Below, piece after piece: positions 1-10,400 of a DNA stretch of 64,000 nucleotides. Positions within the stretch are counted from its first letter, which is position 1. Every line of letters begins with the position of its first letter. The notes beneath the pieces are model-generated. The model was not told where the DNA came from, searched no databases, and worked only from the letters and a program-made list of their open reading frames with translations. The translations under genes were made by a program, and so were the position numbers. This DNA is from Streptomyces amritsarensis (GTDB lineage Bacteria > Actinomycetota > Actinomycetes > Streptomycetales > Streptomycetaceae). The DNA lies in NCBI RefSeq assembly GCF_001953875.1, contig NZ_MQUR01000019.1, positions 27,749 to 91,748 on the forward strand. Reading direction: 5' to 3'.

Positions 1-2
1 AC

Positions 3-845
3 TTCCTCCCCCGGATCCTCGCGGGCGAGATCGTCTTCGCCATCGGCTACTCCGAGCCCGAGTCCGGCACCGACCTCGCCTCACTGCGCACCCGGGCGGT
101 CCGCGACGGCGCCGACTGGCTGATCGACGGGCAGAAGATCTTCACCTCCAACGCCCAGAACGCGGACTGGATCTGGCTCGCCTGCCGTACCGATCCCGGG
201 GCCCCTAAGCACAAGGGCATCTCGATCATCCTCGTGCCCACCGGCGACCCCGGCTTCTCGTGGACCCCGATCGACACCGTCGGCGGGCTCACGACCACGG
301 CCACGTACTACGACTCCGTCCGCGTGCCGGCGGGCAACCTCGTCGGCCCCGAACACGGCGGCTGGGGGCTGATCACCAACCAGCTCAACCACGAGCGCGT
401 GGCCCTCGCCGCCATCGGCATGCAGGCCGAGGACTTCTACGAGCTCGCCCTCCGGCACGCCCGCACCCCCGACCCGGCCACCGGCGAGCGGCCCGCCGAC
501 CTTCCCTGGGTACGGTCCCGGCTCGCCGAGGCCCACGCCCGGCTGGCCGCCGTACGCCTCCTCAACTGGCGCCTCGTCCAGGACGTGGGCAGCGGCAGCC
601 TCGCCCCCGGCGACGCCAGCGGCGTGAAGTTCCTCGGCACCGAGTCGGCCGTCGAGGTGTACCGGATGTGCCAGGAGGTGGTGGGCGAGGAGGCACTCGT
701 ACGGGGGCCCGCGGCCTTTGCGGGCGGCGAACTCGAGCGGATGAACCGGGCCGCGCAGATCAACACCTTCGGCGGCGGGGTGAGCGAGGTCCAGCGGGAG
801 ATCGTCGCCGTGATGCGGCTCGGCATGAAGGGGAGGAAACGATGA
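3..845 (+). CDS. Acyl-CoA dehydrogenase, FadE29/ChsE2-like (5' end outside window)
   Basis: FAD-dependent alpha,beta-desaturation of an acyl-CoA. The gene enters from the left edge, so the N-terminal helical part is missing; about 280 residues remain. The first visible residues include the family hallmark GYSEPESGTDLASL, followed by the beta domain and a C-terminal helical bundle. It ends in an ATGA overlap with the MaoC-DUF35 gene. Because a second, shorter dehydrogenase lies two genes on, I infer an alpha2beta2 heterotetramer of the ChsE1-ChsE2 kind, which desaturates the three-carbon steroid side-chain thioester in mycobacteria. A generic short-chain acyl-CoA dehydrogenase is the alternative. 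Confidence 0.85.
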   Translation, partial: FLPRILAGEIVFAIGYSEPESGTDLASLRTRAVRDGADWLIDGQKIFTSNAQNADWIWLACRTDPGAPKHKGISIILVPTGDPGFSWTPIDTVGGLTTTATYYDSVRVPAGNLVGPEHGGWGLITNQLNHERVALAAIGMQAEDFYELALRHARTPDPATGERPADLPWVRSRLAEAHARLAAVRLLNWRLVQDVGSGSLAPGDASGVKFLGTESAVEVYRMCQEVVGEEALVRGPAAFAGGELERMNRAAQINTFGGGVSEVQREIVAVMRLGMKGRKR

Positions 846-1789
846 CGGCGGACCCAACCGGCACAGCCGAGGAGGCGGCCCGGTTCCACGCGCTGCTGGC
901 GGCCTTCGAGGGAGCCCCGGCCGCCACCGCAGGCCGAGGCAAGGACGCGGTCAACGAGCCGATGATCCGCCACTGGTGCGAGGCGATGGGCGACGCCAAC
1001 CCCGCCTACACCGGGCCGGACGCCATCGCTCCACCCACCATGCTCCAGGCCTGGACCATGGGCGGGCTCTCCGGCCACTCCGACCGCTCCTCCGCCTACG
1101 ACGAGCTCTTCGCGCTCCTCGACGGCGCCGGTTTCACCTCCGTCGTCGCCACCGACTGCGAGCAGGAGTACCTCCGCCCGCTGCGCCCCGGCGACACGGT
1201 CACCTTCGACGCCGTCATCGAGTCCGTGTCGCCGCGCAAGACGACCAAGTTGGGCACCGGCCACTTCGTGACGACCCGCATGGACGTCCGGACGGACGGG
1301 GAGCCCGTCGGCACCCACCGCTTCCGGATCCTGAAGTACGCGCCCGCCGACCGGCCGGCGAAGCAGGCGGCGCCCCGGACGAAGGCCGCCGCGCAGCGCC
1401 CCCGCCCGGTCGTCAACCGCGACAACCAGGGCTTCTGGGACGGGGTCCGGGAGCACAGGCTGCTGATCCAGCGCTGCACCTCCTGCGCCACGCTCCGCTT
1501 CCCGTGGCTCCCCGGCTGCAACACCTGCGCGAGCCCGTCCTGGGACACGGTCGAGGCCTCCGGCGCAGGCACCGTGTTCAGCTACGTCGTCATGCACCAC
1601 CCGCCGTTCCCGGCTTTCGATCCGCCCTACGCGGTCGCGCTCGTCGAGCTCGCCGAGGGGGTCCGCATGATCAGCAACATCACCGGTGTCCCGTATGACA
1701 AGGTGCGCATCGGCCTCCCCGTCCACCTGGAGTTCCTGCGCGTCGACGACGACCTGGAACTCCCCGTCTTCCGCGGGAACGAGGGCTGA
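842..1789 (+). CDS. MaoC-like hydratase fused to DUF35 OB-fold (ChsH2-like)
   Basis: A 315-residue two-domain protein. Residues about 1-170 look like a MaoC/hot-dog hydratase domain. Residues about 190-315 are a DUF35 module with a zinc-ribbon pair (CTSC and CNTC) and an OB-fold tail. In mycobacteria ChsH2 pairs with ChsH1 to hydrate the side-chain enoyl-CoA, and its DUF35 domain docks the Ltp2 aldolase. Here the MaoC partner (2817) and the Ltp2-like gene (3197) are in the same operon. Start chosen at the ATG that overlaps the previous stop (ATGA). The next gene starts inside its stop (TGATG), so translation is coupled at both ends. Confidence 0.85.
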   Translation: MTADPTGTAEEAARFHALLAAFEGAPAATAGRGKDAVNEPMIRHWCEAMGDANPAYTGPDAIAPPTMLQAWTMGGLSGHSDRSSAYDELFALLDGAGFTSVVATDCEQEYLRPLRPGDTVTFDAVIESVSPRKTTKLGTGHFVTTRMDVRTDGEPVGTHRFRILKYAPADRPAKQAAPRTKAAAQRPRPVVNRDNQGFWDGVREHRLLIQRCTSCATLRFPWLPGCNTCASPSWDTVEASGAGTVFSYVVMHHPPFPAFDPPYAVALVELAEGVRMISNITGVPYDKVRIGLPVHLEFLRVDDDLELPVFRGNEG

Positions 1790-2820
1790 TGGACTTCCAC
1801 CCCACCGAGGAACAGGCCGCCGCAGCCGGGCTCGCCGCCCGGATCTTCTCCGACCTCGCCACTCATGAACGCCTCGCCACCGCCGGCACCGGCAGCGACG
1901 CCGAACTGTGGAAGGCCCTCACCACTGCCGGACTGACGGCCGCGGTCGAGGAGATCGGCCTCCTCGGACTGGTCCTGCTGCTGGAGGAACAGGGCCGCAC
2001 CACCGCCCAGGTCCCCCTCGCCGCCACCTGCGTGTACGGCATCCTCCCCGTGGCCACCCACGGCAGCGCGGAGCAGCGCGCCCGCCTGCTGCCCGTGCTC
2101 GGCAGCGGGGACGCGGTGGCCACCGGGGCCTTCCCGGCCCGCGGCCGGATCACCGTCGAGGGCGGCCGGCTCACCGGGACCGCCCCCGCCGTCCCCTGGC
2201 TGCGCGACGCCACGCACGTGCTGGTCCCCGACACCGAGCGGGCCCTGTGGCTCGTACGGACCGACGCGCCCGGCGTGCGGACGACCCCCGTCGAGACCAC
2301 CGCACCCTGGTCGGCGGGCCGACTGGTCCTGAGCGGTGCCGGCGCCGAACGCATCGGCTCCGTCGGTGCCTACGAGCACACCCTCGCCGCCGCGCGCACC
2401 GCCTTCGCCGGGCTCCAGGCGGGCGTCTGCGCGGGCTCGCTCGCCCGCGCGGTGGAGTACACCTCCACCCGTGAGCAGTTCGGCCGGCCGCTCTCCACCA
2501 ACCAGGGCGTCATGCTGCGCGCGGCCGACGCGTACATGGACACCGAGGCGATCCGGGTCACCACGTACGAAGCGGCCTGGCGCATCGACCAGGGGCTCGG
2601 GGCGCACGAGCACGCGCTGACGGCCGCCTGGTGGGCTTCCGAGGCGGGCAAACGCGTCGTGCACGCGGGCCAGCACCTGCACGGCGGCATGGGCGCCGAC
2701 CTGGACCACCCCGTCCACCGCCACTTCCTGTGGGGGCGGCAGCTGGACGCCTACCTGGGCTGCGGCAGCGAGCTGCTGGCCGAGCTGGGCGCTGCGATAG
2801 CCGAGGGAGAACAGGCATGA
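1789..2820 (+). CDS. Acyl-CoA dehydrogenase, FadE28/ChsE1-like
   Basis: A 343-residue acyl-CoA dehydrogenase, shorter than the usual 380-400, as is typical of FadE28-type subunits. The C-terminal domain carries the recognisable segment STREQFGRPLSTNQGVM and the HAGQHLHGGMGAD motif. The N-terminal half is Ala/Gly-rich and poorly conserved. This fits the subunit of a heteromeric ChsE pair that contributes to FAD binding but lacks a full active site; that role is inferred from family and context. The ATG overlaps the preceding TGA. The stop overlaps the start of the MaoC gene at 2817. Confidence 0.85.
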   Translation: MDFHPTEEQAAAAGLAARIFSDLATHERLATAGTGSDAELWKALTTAGLTAAVEEIGLLGLVLLLEEQGRTTAQVPLAATCVYGILPVATHGSAEQRARLLPVLGSGDAVATGAFPARGRITVEGGRLTGTAPAVPWLRDATHVLVPDTERALWLVRTDAPGVRTTPVETTAPWSAGRLVLSGAGAERIGSVGAYEHTLAAARTAFAGLQAGVCAGSLARAVEYTSTREQFGRPLSTNQGVMLRAADAYMDTEAIRVTTYEAAWRIDQGLGAHEHALTAAWWASEAGKRVVHAGQHLHGGMGADLDHPVHRHFLWGRQLDAYLGCGSELLAELGAAIAEGEQA

Positions 2821-3200
2821 ACGTCGGCGACACGCTGCCGCCGCTGGAGATCGCGGTCACCCGAACCCTTATCGTCGCGGGCGCGATCGCCTCCCGCGAC
2901 TACCAGGACGTGCACCACGACGCGGCGCTGGCGCGGGAGAAGGGCTCCCCGGACATCTTCATGAACATCCTGACCACCAACGGTCTGGTCGGCCGCTACG
3001 TCACCGACCACCTCGGGCCGCGATCCGTGCTGCGCAAGGTCGCCATCCGCCTCGGCGCCCCCAACTACCCGGGGGACACGATGACCCTCACGGGCACCGT
3101 CACGGCAGTGCTCGGCACCACCGTCGAGATCCGGGTCGTCGGAGCCAACGGCATCGGCCACCACGTGACCGGGACGGTCACCGCGGAGGTGTCGGCATGA
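2817..3200 (+). CDS. MaoC family hydratase (ChsH1-like)
   Basis: A 127-residue single hot-dog domain. The segment RDYQDVHHDAALA matches the hydratase-2 motif with its catalytic Asp/His pair. Expected to form an enoyl-CoA hydratase heteromer with the MaoC half of the protein at 842. ATG start in an ATGA overlap with the preceding dehydrogenase. Its own stop overlaps the ATG of the thiolase-like gene, continuing the strict translational coupling of the operon. Confidence 0.85.
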   Translation: MNVGDTLPPLEIAVTRTLIVAGAIASRDYQDVHHDAALAREKGSPDIFMNILTTNGLVGRYVTDHLGPRSVLRKVAIRLGAPNYPGDTMTLTGTVTAVLGTTVEIRVVGANGIGHHVTGTVTAEVSA

Positions 3201-4363
3201 GCGTCCGCACCCGCGACCAGCTCGGCGGCCGTGCCGCCATCGTCGGCATCGGTGCCACCGAGTTCTCCAAGAACTCCGGTCGCAGCGAACTCAAGCTCGC
3301 CGTCGAAGCCGTCCACACGGCCCTCGACGACGCCGGGCTCACCCCCGCCGACGTCGACGGCATGGTCACCTTCTCGATGGACACCAGCCCCGAGATCACC
3401 GTCGCGCAGGCGGCGGGCATCGGAGAGCTGTCCTTCTTCTCCCGGATCCACTACGGCGGGGGCGCGGCCTGCGCCACCGTCCAGCAGGCCGCCCTCGCCG
3501 TCGCCACCGGCGTCGCGGAGGTCGTCGTCTGCTACCGCGCGTTCAACGAGCGCTCCGGACGCCGGTTCGGTTCCGGAGTCCAGCAGCGCGAGCCCTCGGC
3601 GGAGGGCGCGGCACTGGGCTGGTCGCTGCCCTGGGGACTGCTGACCCCCGCCTCCTGGGTGGCCATCGCCGCCCAGCGCTACCTGCACACCTACAACCTC
3701 ACCCCCGAAGCCTTCGGGCACGTCGCGGTCACCGACCGCCGGCACGCCGCGAACAACCCGGCCGCCTACTTCCACGGGAAGCCGATCACCCTCGCCGACC
3801 ACGCCGCCTCGCGCTGGATCGTCGAGCCGCTGAGGCTGCTCGACTGCTGCCAGGAGACCGACGGCGGCCAGGCCCTCGTCGTCACCACCGCCGACCGGGC
3901 CCGCGCCCTGCGGCACCCGCCGGCAGTGATCACCGCGGCGGCGCAGGGCGCCGGACGCCGCCAGGAGGGCATGACCTCCTTCTACCGCGACGACCTGACC
4001 GCTCTGCCGGAGATGGACGTGGTCGCGCGCCAGCTGTGGCGCACCAGCGGGCTGCGGCCCTCCGACATCGACGTCGGCATTCTCTACGACCACTTCACGC
4101 CCTTCGTACTGATGCAGCTGGAAGAGTTCGGCTTCTGCAAGCCGGGCGAGGCCGCCGACTTCGTTGCCGCGGACGCCCTCCCGCTCAACACCCACGGCGG
4201 CCAGCTCGGGGAGGCGTACCTGCACGGCATGAACGGCATCGCCGAAGCCGTCCGCCAGCTGCGCGGCACTTCTGTCAACCAGGTGGCGGGGGCCTCGCAC
4301 GCACTCGTCACGGCTGGCACCGGCGTGCCGACGTCCGGGCTGATCCTCGGCGCCGACGGCTGA
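3197..4363 (+). CDS. Thiolase-fold lipid-transfer protein / aldolase (Ltp2-like)
   Basis: A 388-residue thiolase-superfamily protein of the SCPx/Ltp2 type. It keeps the thiolase core (the segment GGGAACATVQQAA) and a conserved C-terminal NTHGGQLGEAYLHG region. Tyr297 (in YDHF) and Tyr341 (in EAYLHG) sit where the Ltp2 retro-aldolase is remembered to use two tyrosines. If so, it cleaves the beta-hydroxy side-chain CoA, releasing propionyl-CoA and a C17-ketosteroid-like product. Last gene of the five-gene operon and followed by a GC-rich hairpin. The substrate is inferred; a generic acetyl-CoA acetyltransferase is the weaker alternative. Confidence 0.82.
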   Translation: MSVRTRDQLGGRAAIVGIGATEFSKNSGRSELKLAVEAVHTALDDAGLTPADVDGMVTFSMDTSPEITVAQAAGIGELSFFSRIHYGGGAACATVQQAALAVATGVAEVVVCYRAFNERSGRRFGSGVQQREPSAEGAALGWSLPWGLLTPASWVAIAAQRYLHTYNLTPEAFGHVAVTDRRHAANNPAAYFHGKPITLADHAASRWIVEPLRLLDCCQETDGGQALVVTTADRARALRHPPAVITAAAQGAGRRQEGMTSFYRDDLTALPEMDVVARQLWRTSGLRPSDIDVGILYDHFTPFVLMQLEEFGFCKPGEAADFVAADALPLNTHGGQLGEAYLHGMNGIAEAVRQLRGTSVNQVAGASHALVTAGTGVPTSGLILGADG

Positions 4364-4382
4364 GACCCCGGTCCCTGCCGGT

Positions 4383-4412
4383 CCCCGCCCCCTCCACCTT
4401 CAGGGGGTGGGG
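4383..4412 (+). terminator. Hairpin after the igr-like operon
   Basis: An 11-bp stem (CCCCGCCCCCT with AGGGGGTGGGG, one G-U pair) and an 8-nt loop, 19 nt after the aldolase stop. There is no clear T-tract, as is common in Streptomyces. Confidence 0.5.
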
Positions 4413-4499
4413 GCAGCCCTACTCCTACAACCTGAGATGGATCCCCCATCGGCACCTGCGGGCGATTCCAGCGATGGCGGGCGCTCCTAGCGTGGAGAC

Positions 4500-5033
4500 A
4501 TGACCCCGCCTGTGTGCACGCTCGCCTCGACCCCGACGCCGTACCCGTCGTTCTCGGCGTACGTCCGTACCCGCGGCACGGTCCTGATGCGCACCGCGCG
4601 CTCCCTCACCGCCAATCCGTGCGACGCGGAGGACCTGCTCCAGACAGCCCTCGCGAAGACCTACGTGGCCTGGGACCGCATCGAGGACCACCGCGCCCTG
4701 GACGGCTACGTCCGGCGGACCCTCGTCAATACGCGGACCTCCCAGTGGCGCAAGCGCAAGGTCGACGAGTTCGTATGCGATGAACTCCCGGAGACCGAGG
4801 GACCCCCCTCCTCCGACCCCGCCGAGGCTCAGGCGCTGCGCGACGCGATGTGGCGTGCGGTCACCCGACTGCCCGACCGCCAGCGGGCCATGGTCGTCCT
4901 GCGCTACTACGAGGACTTGAGCGAGGTGCAGACCGCCGAGCTGCTGGGAGTCTCGGTCGGCACGGTCAAGAGCGCCGTCTCCCGCGCACTGGGCAAGCTC
5001 CGTGAGGACCCGGAGCTCACCCTCGTCCGCTGA
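4500..5033 (+). CDS. SigE-family ECF RNA polymerase sigma factor
   Basis: A 177-residue stand-alone ECF sigma factor. Region 2 is ARSLTANPCDAEDLLQTAL, giving -10 recognition and core binding. Region 4 ends in the helix-turn-helix LLGVSVGTVKSAVSRALGKL. No anti-sigma factor gene is adjacent, which is usual for this SigE-like family (SigE family by name, not the S. coelicolor cell-envelope SigE regulon gene). The start at 4500 has GGAG only 2 nt upstream, so this start is uncertain. Transcribed alone; two parS sites follow directly. Confidence 0.88.
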   Translation: MTPPVCTLASTPTPYPSFSAYVRTRGTVLMRTARSLTANPCDAEDLLQTALAKTYVAWDRIEDHRALDGYVRRTLVNTRTSQWRKRKVDEFVCDELPETEGPPSSDPAEAQALRDAMWRAVTRLPDRQRAMVVLRYYEDLSEVQTAELLGVSVGTVKSAVSRALGKLREDPELTLVR

Positions 5034-5042
5034 GGCGGGCGG

Positions 5043-5058
5043 TGTTTCACGTGAAACC
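5043..5058. promoter_or_regulatory. parS: parS site (ParB binding), copy 1
   Basis: TGTTTCACGTGAAACC: 15 of 16 matches to the parS consensus TGTTTCACGTGAAACA. It lies just after the sigma-factor stop. ParB nucleates here to form the origin-proximal segregation complex. Known Streptomyces parS sites concentrate around oriC. Confidence 0.9.
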
Positions 5059-5064
5059 AGAGAT

Positions 5065-5080
5065 TGTTTCACGTGAAACA
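5065..5080. promoter_or_regulatory. parS: parS site (ParB binding), copy 2
   Basis: TGTTTCACGTGAAACA: a perfect 16-bp palindromic parS, 22 bp from copy 1 centre to centre, about two helical turns, so both face the same side of the DNA. It lies in the gap between the sigma factor and the acyl-CoA ligase. Confidence 0.93.
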
Positions 5081-5185
5081 CGAAGCGGGTTCTACCCTCG
5101 GGTAGTGACAGACCGACCGGTACGTGCGCAGAATCGGCTGCATCCGTAGCCGCCGCAGCGCCGCAGCGCTCACCGGGAGGACGCT

Positions 5186-6835
<1,650 letters not shown>

Positions 6836-6856
6836 CCCGGGCGGCCCCGCTGGGGT

Positions 6857-7432
6857 CTAACCACGCGTGAGCCATGGCCGCAGCAGCCTGCTGACTGCGG
6901 GCATGGCCACGTAGGTCATCAGCGTGCTGAAGACGACCGCGAAGGCGGCCGTGCGCAGCACGGTGTGCAGATCCACCAGGTACGGCCCGAGCAGCGCGTT
7001 GCCCGCGAGCGAGATCGGGAAGATGGCCAGCCCCGAGCTGATCGCCATCTTCCACCGCGGCGGCGCGGGCCGGGTCGTACCCGGCTTGGCGAACCACGTC
7101 TCCATGCCGTGCAGTTCCCGCCGGGCTATCTCCGTGTGGTGGTGGCCCAGGCAGTTGGAGAACCACTGGGCCCGCTCCGGGGAGTCCTGCCAGCGCTGGA
7201 AGGCGGCCTGGTTGCGGAAGCGGTGGACCAAGAACCACGGCCCGCCCTCGGTCGCCGGGCGGAAGAGCCCGTAGCCCAGGTGGTCCGGAAAACCGGCGGC
7301 CGTCTCCAGGATCCCGTGGGCCCAGGCCTCGAACGTCTCCTCGTGCCCGGGCTCGACCTGCCGGGCGATGAGCAGGTTCACCTCCCCGTTGTCGGCGGGG
7401 ACGGTGTGCTCGGTCGTGTCGGTGATGGCCAT
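6857..7432 (-). CDS. Antibiotic-biosynthesis-monooxygenase (ABM) domain membrane protein
   Basis: A 191-residue protein. The first roughly 115 residues form an ABM ferredoxin-like dimeric domain (LLIARQVEPGHEETFEAWAHG, then WFLVHRFRNQAAFQRW). The last roughly 65 residues form two or three hydrophobic helices, so the domain is membrane-tethered. Soluble ABM proteins are often cofactor-free monooxygenases or heme-handling proteins; catalysis here is not demonstrable from sequence. Convergent with the acyl-CoA ligase. It starts 14 nt downstream of the PAS-kinase stop on the same strand, so the two may be co-transcribed. Confidence 0.8.
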   Translation of the reverse strand: MAITDTTEHTVPADNGEVNLLIARQVEPGHEETFEAWAHGILETAAGFPDHLGYGLFRPATEGGPWFLVHRFRNQAAFQRWQDSPERAQWFSNCLGHHHTEIARRELHGMETWFAKPGTTRPAPPRWKMAISSGLAIFPISLAGNALLGPYLVDLHTVLRTAAFAVVFSTLMTYVAMPAVSRLLRPWLTRG

Positions 7433-7445
7433 CGGGCCAGGATCG

Positions 7446-10400
7446 CTAGTTGGTGCCGATCTTGGCCAGCAGGTCCACGATGCGGCCCTGGACGTCCGCC
7501 GTGGTGGCCCGTTCGGCGAGGAAGAGCACGCTCTCGCCCGAGGCCAGACGCGGCAGTTCGGCCGGATCGATGCCGGTCGCCGTGTAGACGACCAGCGGGG
7601 TGCGGTTCAGCTGCCCGTTGGCCCGCAGCCAGTCCACGATCCCGGCCCGCCGACGGCGCACCTGCATCAGGTCCATGACCACCAGGTTGGGCCGCATACG
7701 CGTCGCCAGCTCCACGGCGTCGGTGTCCGCGCCCGCCCGGGCGACCTGCATGCCGCGCCGCTCCAGGGCCGCGGTCAGCGCGGTCGCGATCTCGTCGTGC
7801 TCCTCGATCAGCAGCACCCGGGAGGGGTGCTGCTCGCTGTCGCGCGGAGCCAGCGCCTTGAGCAGTACGGCCGGATCCGCGCCGTACGCCGCCTCGCGCG
7901 TGGCGTGGCCCAGCCCGGCCGTGACCAGTACGGGCACCTCCGCGGCCACGGCGGCCTGCCGCAGCGACTGCAGGGCGGTCCGGGTGATCGGTCCGGTCAG
8001 CGGGTCGACGAACAGCGCGGCCGGGAAGGCGGCGATCTGCGCGTCCACCTCCTCACGGGAGTGCACGACCACCGGGCGGTAGCCGCGGTCGCTGAGCGCC
8101 TGTTGCGTCTGCACGTCGGGCGCCGGCCACACCAGGAGCCGGCGCGGGTTGTCCAGCGGCTCCGGCGGGAGTTCGTCGTCCACGGGCTGCGGTACGGGCC
8201 GGTTGACCACCTCGACCGCACCGCCCGGGCCGTCCAGGGGCTCGGGGCCCTCGTCGGCACCCGCCTCGGGGGCGCCTATGGCGAAGGCCCGGCCCTGCGG
8301 GCTGGGCTCGGCGAGCCGGCGACGCCGGCCGGAGCCGGAACCGGCGGCGGGGGCCGCCCCGGAGGGATCGACGGAGATGCCCTGGCCGAGGGTGCCCAAG
8401 GCGCGCACGCTGATCGGCTGTGCGGCCTGCCCCTGCGGCGGGGTGTCCTGAGGACGGCGCGCTCCGGGGACCGCGACCTGGCCGGAGGCCCCGTCGTCCC
8501 CGGCAGCGGCAGCGACACCGGCCGACGGAACCGGCCACGCGGGGGCGCCGGCCAGCGCACGCCGCCGCCCGGTCGGGCTCTCGGCGGGAGCGTCGGACGG
8601 TGAGGTTGGCGCCTCGGGCGGGGCTCCGGGGGCGCCCAGCGCCCGGCGGCCACGGCGGCCGGCCGGTGCCGCGGCGTCGGATCCGGCCTCGCCCTCGGAG
8701 ACAGCGGCGGCGGGGCCGGCTTCCGCGGGTACCGGCGCCGGGGGGGCAGCCGGGGTCGGGCCGGCGGGCAGCGCGAAGCCGCCCTCCGGAGCGATGGGCC
8801 GTGCCGGAGCGGGTGTCGGGCCGAGCCCCGTCGCGGGGACGGGACCGCCGGGCTGCGCCGGACCGGCCGGACCCAGTGCCCGCCGCCGGCCGGCGGGGTG
8901 CTCGGTCACCGGCACCGGGGGTACCGCGGGCACGGGCGGGAGCGCGGGCATGGCGGTGCCCTGCGGCTGGACGGGCCGGCCGGGGCCGCCCTGGCCCTCG
9001 AGGGCGCCGCTGTCACCGCTGCCGTCACCGGCCCGGCCGCGCCTGCGCCCGGTGCCGAGGCCCGCGGGGTTCACCGGGGACTGCGCCAGCTCAGGACCCG
9101 CCTGCGGCGTGGCCTCGCCCGCCCGCCGCCGACCCGAGGGCAGCGCCAGCGCGCTCCCGCCCTGGCCGGCCTGCGCGGCTTCGGGGCCCGGGGTCTCGTC
9201 CTCCAGGAAGGCGTCCACGCCGCGCCGGCCCCGTCGGCCGCCGGAGACCTTGCCGGGGGCGGCGCCGGCGGCCGTTGCCGCGCCGTCCGGTCCGGTGCCC
9301 GCCGGGGGCGCCTCCGGCGGCTCGGGCAGGGTCACCGTCCCGGCACCTGCGCCGAGCGGGAGTTCCAGCACGTAGGCCCCGCCGGGGGCGCCCGGCACCT
9401 CCACGGTCTGCAGCACACCGCCGTGGGCGGCCACGATGCCGCGGACGATCGGCTCGTGGACCGGGTTGCCGCCCTCGTAGGGGCCGCGCACCTCGATCCG
9501 TACGACGTCGCCGCGCTGGGCGGCGGCCACCACGATCGTCGAGTCGCTGTACCCGCTGCCCTGGCGGGTCTTGCCGGTGGCGTCCACGCCGGCGACGTCC
9601 GCGACGAGGTGCGCGAGGGCGGTCGAGATCCGCTCGCCGTCCACCTCGGCCTCGATGGTCGGCGCGTGGACGGCGAACTGCGCACGACCCGGCCCGATCA
9701 ACTCGACCGCGCCGTCGACGCCGGCCGTGACCACGCCGTTGATCAGGACCTTCTTCTTGGACAGCTTGTCGCGGCCGGAGTCCAGGCGCTGGAAGCCGAG
9801 CACGTTGTCCACCAGGGTGGTCATCCGCGAGTACCCGGCGGCCAGGTGGTGCAGGAGCTGGTTGGCCTCGGGCCACAGCTGTCCGGCGTCGTCGGCGGCC
9901 AGCGTCGCCAGCTCGCCGCGCAGCTCGTCCAGCGGTCCGCGCAGGGAGTCCCCGAGGACGGCGATGAGCTGCGCGTGCCGCGCGGCCAGGGCGTCGTAGG
10001 GCCGGCGGTCCGTGAAGGTCATGACGGCGCCCACGAGCTGCTCCCCGTCCCGTACGGGAGAGGTGGTCAGGTCGACGGCGACCGGCTGCCCGGCCTTGTT
10101 CCAGAGCACCTGCCCGCGCACGCGGTGCTTGCGGCCGCTGCGCAGGGTGTCGGCGAGCGGGGATTCCTCGAAGGGGAAGGGCGAGCCGTCGGCGCGGGAG
10201 TGCTGGACCAGGCCGTGCAGTTCGCGGTTGCCGAGGTCGGTGGCGCGGTAGCCGAGGATCTGGGCGGCCGCCGGGTTGACGAGCACGACGCGGCCGTCGG
10301 TGTCGGTGCCCACGACGCCTTCGGCGGCGGCGCGCAGGATCATCTCGGTCTGCCGCTGGGAGCGGGCCAGCTCGGCCTCGGTGTCCACGGTCTGGGAGAG

